From positions 1-6,967 of the forward strand of contig JAMCYN010000056.1 in assembly GCA_023474015.1 (NCBI GenBank): a stretch of 6,967 nucleotides of DNA, in the 5' to 3' direction. The notes under the pieces are model-generated. The model was not told the origin of the DNA and searched no databases. It saw only the letters and a program-made list of their open reading frames with translations. Made by a program: the position numbers and the translations under genes. How positions within the stretch are numbered: position 1 is the stretch's first letter; every line of letters starts with the position of its first letter. Below are positions 6,052 through 6,967 of the stretch, piece after piece. The stretch comes from Armatimonadota bacterium (GTDB lineage: Bacteria; Armatimonadota; UBA5829).

Positions 6052-6130
6052 GTTGTCAGTTCTCGGTTTTCAGTTGACAGTTTAGGGAATCCATTCCCCA
6101 ACTGATAACTGTCAACCGTCAACTGATAAC
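6052..6130. repeat. 79-bp nested inverted-repeat element filling a convergent spacer
   Basis: The outer arms GTTGTCAGTT (6052-6061) and AACTGATAAC (6121-6130) pair with one G-T mismatch. The inner arms GTTGACAGTT (6073-6082) and AACTGTCAAC (6107-6116) are a perfect 10-bp stem. The core GGGAAT-CC-ATTCCC (6085-6098) is a third palindrome. Built from repeated hexamers, three NCAGTT on the left and three AACTGN on the right. It takes up nearly all of the 85-bp spacer between two convergent stop codons, so as RNA it could serve as a two-way terminator-like stem despite lacking a U-tract. It may equally be a small dispersed palindromic repeat. Confidence 0.75.
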
Positions 6131-6134
6131 TCAA

Positions 6135-6791
6135 TTAGAGCGCGTGCTCCAACACCACTATCGCCGGTTCGGCCGGCAGGCTTTCGCGCGTCACTTCGAT
6201 CTCTGAATCACACGAGCGGAGCACATTCGACTTGCCGCTCAGGAACTCGTCCACGCCCGCTATCGGGAATGCGCACTTGTCCGTGCGATAGTGCATCGGA
6301 ATAGTGATCCTCGCCCCAACCTGCTCGGCAACTTTTGTCGCCTGTGCCGCGTCGATAGTGTAGTATCCACCCACAGGTATCAGCGCCACATCCACCGCGC
6401 CGATCTCAGCCGCCTGGTCCGCGCTCAGAACGTGCCCCAGATCGCCCATATGGGCCACCCTCATGCCATCGACGCTCATGACAAACACAGTATTGCGGCC
6501 CCTGTCGGCGCCGTGAGCGGAGTCGTGGAATGTCTCGACGCCAAGGAACTCCACCTCCGCCGCGATGAACTTGCCGTTTCCCTCTATGACGATCGGGTTC
6601 CCTTGAACCATATCCGCGCCCGAGTGGTCGCGGTGCCCGTGGCTGATCGTCACGATATCCGCCGCCTCATCGAAGCGCGCGTAGCACAGTGACTCATCGT
6701 ACGTCTCCGAGTTCACCGGGTCGGTCACAATGCGCGTCCCGGCGTTGCTCGTTATAAGAAAAGAAGAATGCCCCAAGTATCTTATATTCAC
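6135..6791 (-). CDS. Metallo-beta-lactamase-fold metal-dependent hydrolase
   Basis: This 218-residue protein is a compact MBL-fold hydrolase of the Lactamase_B_3/UPF0173-like kind. It opens with the family's IRYLGHSSFLI strand (residues 3-13). Next comes the metal-binding HxHxDH motif H51-G-H53-R-D55-H56, further histidines at H89 and H93, the bridging acid D117 in GDLGH, and H167 in PMHY. All metal ligands expected for a dinuclear site are present, so it should be an active hydrolase. Members of this group are mostly uncharacterised and the substrate cannot be inferred. The start is GTG 6791, preceded by GGGGTGATC, which pairs well with the 16S rRNA 3' end at correct spacing. No signal peptide, so cytoplasmic. 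It has its own strong promoter (6870-6898) and converges on the small unrecognised gene. Confidence 0.88.
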   Translation of the reverse strand: MNIRYLGHSSFLITSNAGTRIVTDPVNSETYDESLCYARFDEAADIVTISHGHRDHSGADMVQGNPIVIEGNGKFIAAEVEFLGVETFHDSAHGADRGRNTVFVMSVDGMRVAHMGDLGHVLSADQAAEIGAVDVALIPVGGYYTIDAAQATKVAEQVGARITIPMHYRTDKCAFPIAGVDEFLSGKSNVLRSCDSEIEVTRESLPAEPAIVVLEHAL

Positions 6792-6809
6792 CGATCACCC
6801 CGAGTCAAA

Positions 6810-6864
6810 TGCAGAATGAAACGAGGCCCTCCCCCATTCTGCATTCTGCACTCATCATTCTGCA
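6810..6864 (-). repeat. ATTCTGC repeats in the hydrolase mRNA leader
   Basis: On the plus strand ATTCTGC occurs at 6836-6842, 6843-6849 and 6857-6863, and its complement TGCAGAATGA at 6810-6819 is a perfect 10-bp inverse of TCATTCTGCA (6855-6864). In the hydrolase mRNA, three successive GCAGAAT copies precede one CATTCTGC partner, so three alternative stems are possible. The outermost is the longest. The array lies between the predicted transcription start (about 6863) and the ribosome binding site. Confidence 0.7.
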
Positions 6865-6869
6865 ATACC

Positions 6870-6898
6870 ACTATATGCTTTACCCCGCTCCGTGTCAA
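6870..6898 (-). promoter_or_regulatory. Sigma-70-type promoter for the MBL-fold hydrolase gene
   Basis: On the minus strand a perfect TTGACA (6898-6893) is followed after exactly 17 bp by TATAGT (6875-6870). Predicted start is near 6863, giving a leader of about 70 nt that contains the ATTCTGC repeats. It is the best -35 match in the window. Confidence 0.8.
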
Positions 6899-6924
6899 CG
6901 CGTGTACATGCACGAAAATCGGCC

Positions 6925-6952
6925 TTGCAAACGCGCTGTACTTGGATATAAT
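6925..6952 (+). promoter_or_regulatory. Rightward promoter for a gene beyond the window
   Basis: TTGCAA (6925-6930), 16 bp, then a perfect TATAAT (6947-6952). The predicted start is near 6959, and GGAGG occupies 6963-6967 at the window's end. That suggests a plus-strand gene whose start codon is just outside and whose leader is very short. It forms a divergent pair with the hydrolase promoter. Confidence 0.65.
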
Positions 6953-6967
6953 GAATGTGAGTGGAGG

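Noticed and set aside
6792..6835. Hydrolase leader as a known riboswitch class
   Set aside because: The leader is only about 70 nt, and I recognise no conserved aptamer core; only the simple repeats and one stem are visible.

Overview
The window is ordinary-looking bacterial chromosome. It is moderately GC-rich, its genes are closely packed on both strands, Shine-Dalgarno sequences are clear and several sigma-70-type promoters are good matches. No phage, insertion sequence, CRISPR, tRNA or rRNA is visible. I cannot name the organism from sequence alone. The protein types (a B12-binding radical SAM protein of the TIGR03960 type, a two-domain NadE, a short-form transketolase) together with spacers full of short oligomer repeats would fit a poorly characterised free-living phylum such as Armatimonadota or Planctomycetota. 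That is only an impression.

Layout from left to right. At 1-244, on the minus strand, lies the N-terminal end of a radical SAM/B12 protein that runs off the left edge. A 341-bp divergent spacer (245-585) carries its promoter (TTGACG-N17-TATAAT). Facing right, the spacer holds an extended -10 box, a LacI/CcpA-type operator match and a possible attenuator. A two-gene plus-strand unit follows: a xylose-isomerase-like TIM-barrel epimerase/isomerase (586-1494) and a full-length transketolase (1636-3627). They are separated by a repeat-filled 141-bp spacer. The transketolase meets glutamine-dependent NAD synthetase nadE (3710-5449, minus) tail to tail across a strong hairpin. Divergent from nadE is a small unrecognised protein (5552-6049, plus). 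It converges on a metallo-beta-lactamase-fold hydrolase (6135-6791, minus) across a 79-bp nested inverted repeat. The last 176 bp hold the hydrolase's promoter and a structured leader. They also hold a rightward promoter followed by GGAGG at the very edge, so another plus-strand gene should begin just outside.

The epimerase and transketolase are the only obvious functional pair: ketose/pentose interconversion, possibly under sugar-responsive control through the operator at 400-413. The other genes look like independent housekeeping or accessory functions.

I did not find a convincing new multi-gene system. What deserves a second look is the non-coding DNA. Three spacers are almost filled by different short-repeat elements that start or end within a few bases of stop codons, and two leaders could fold into alternative structures.
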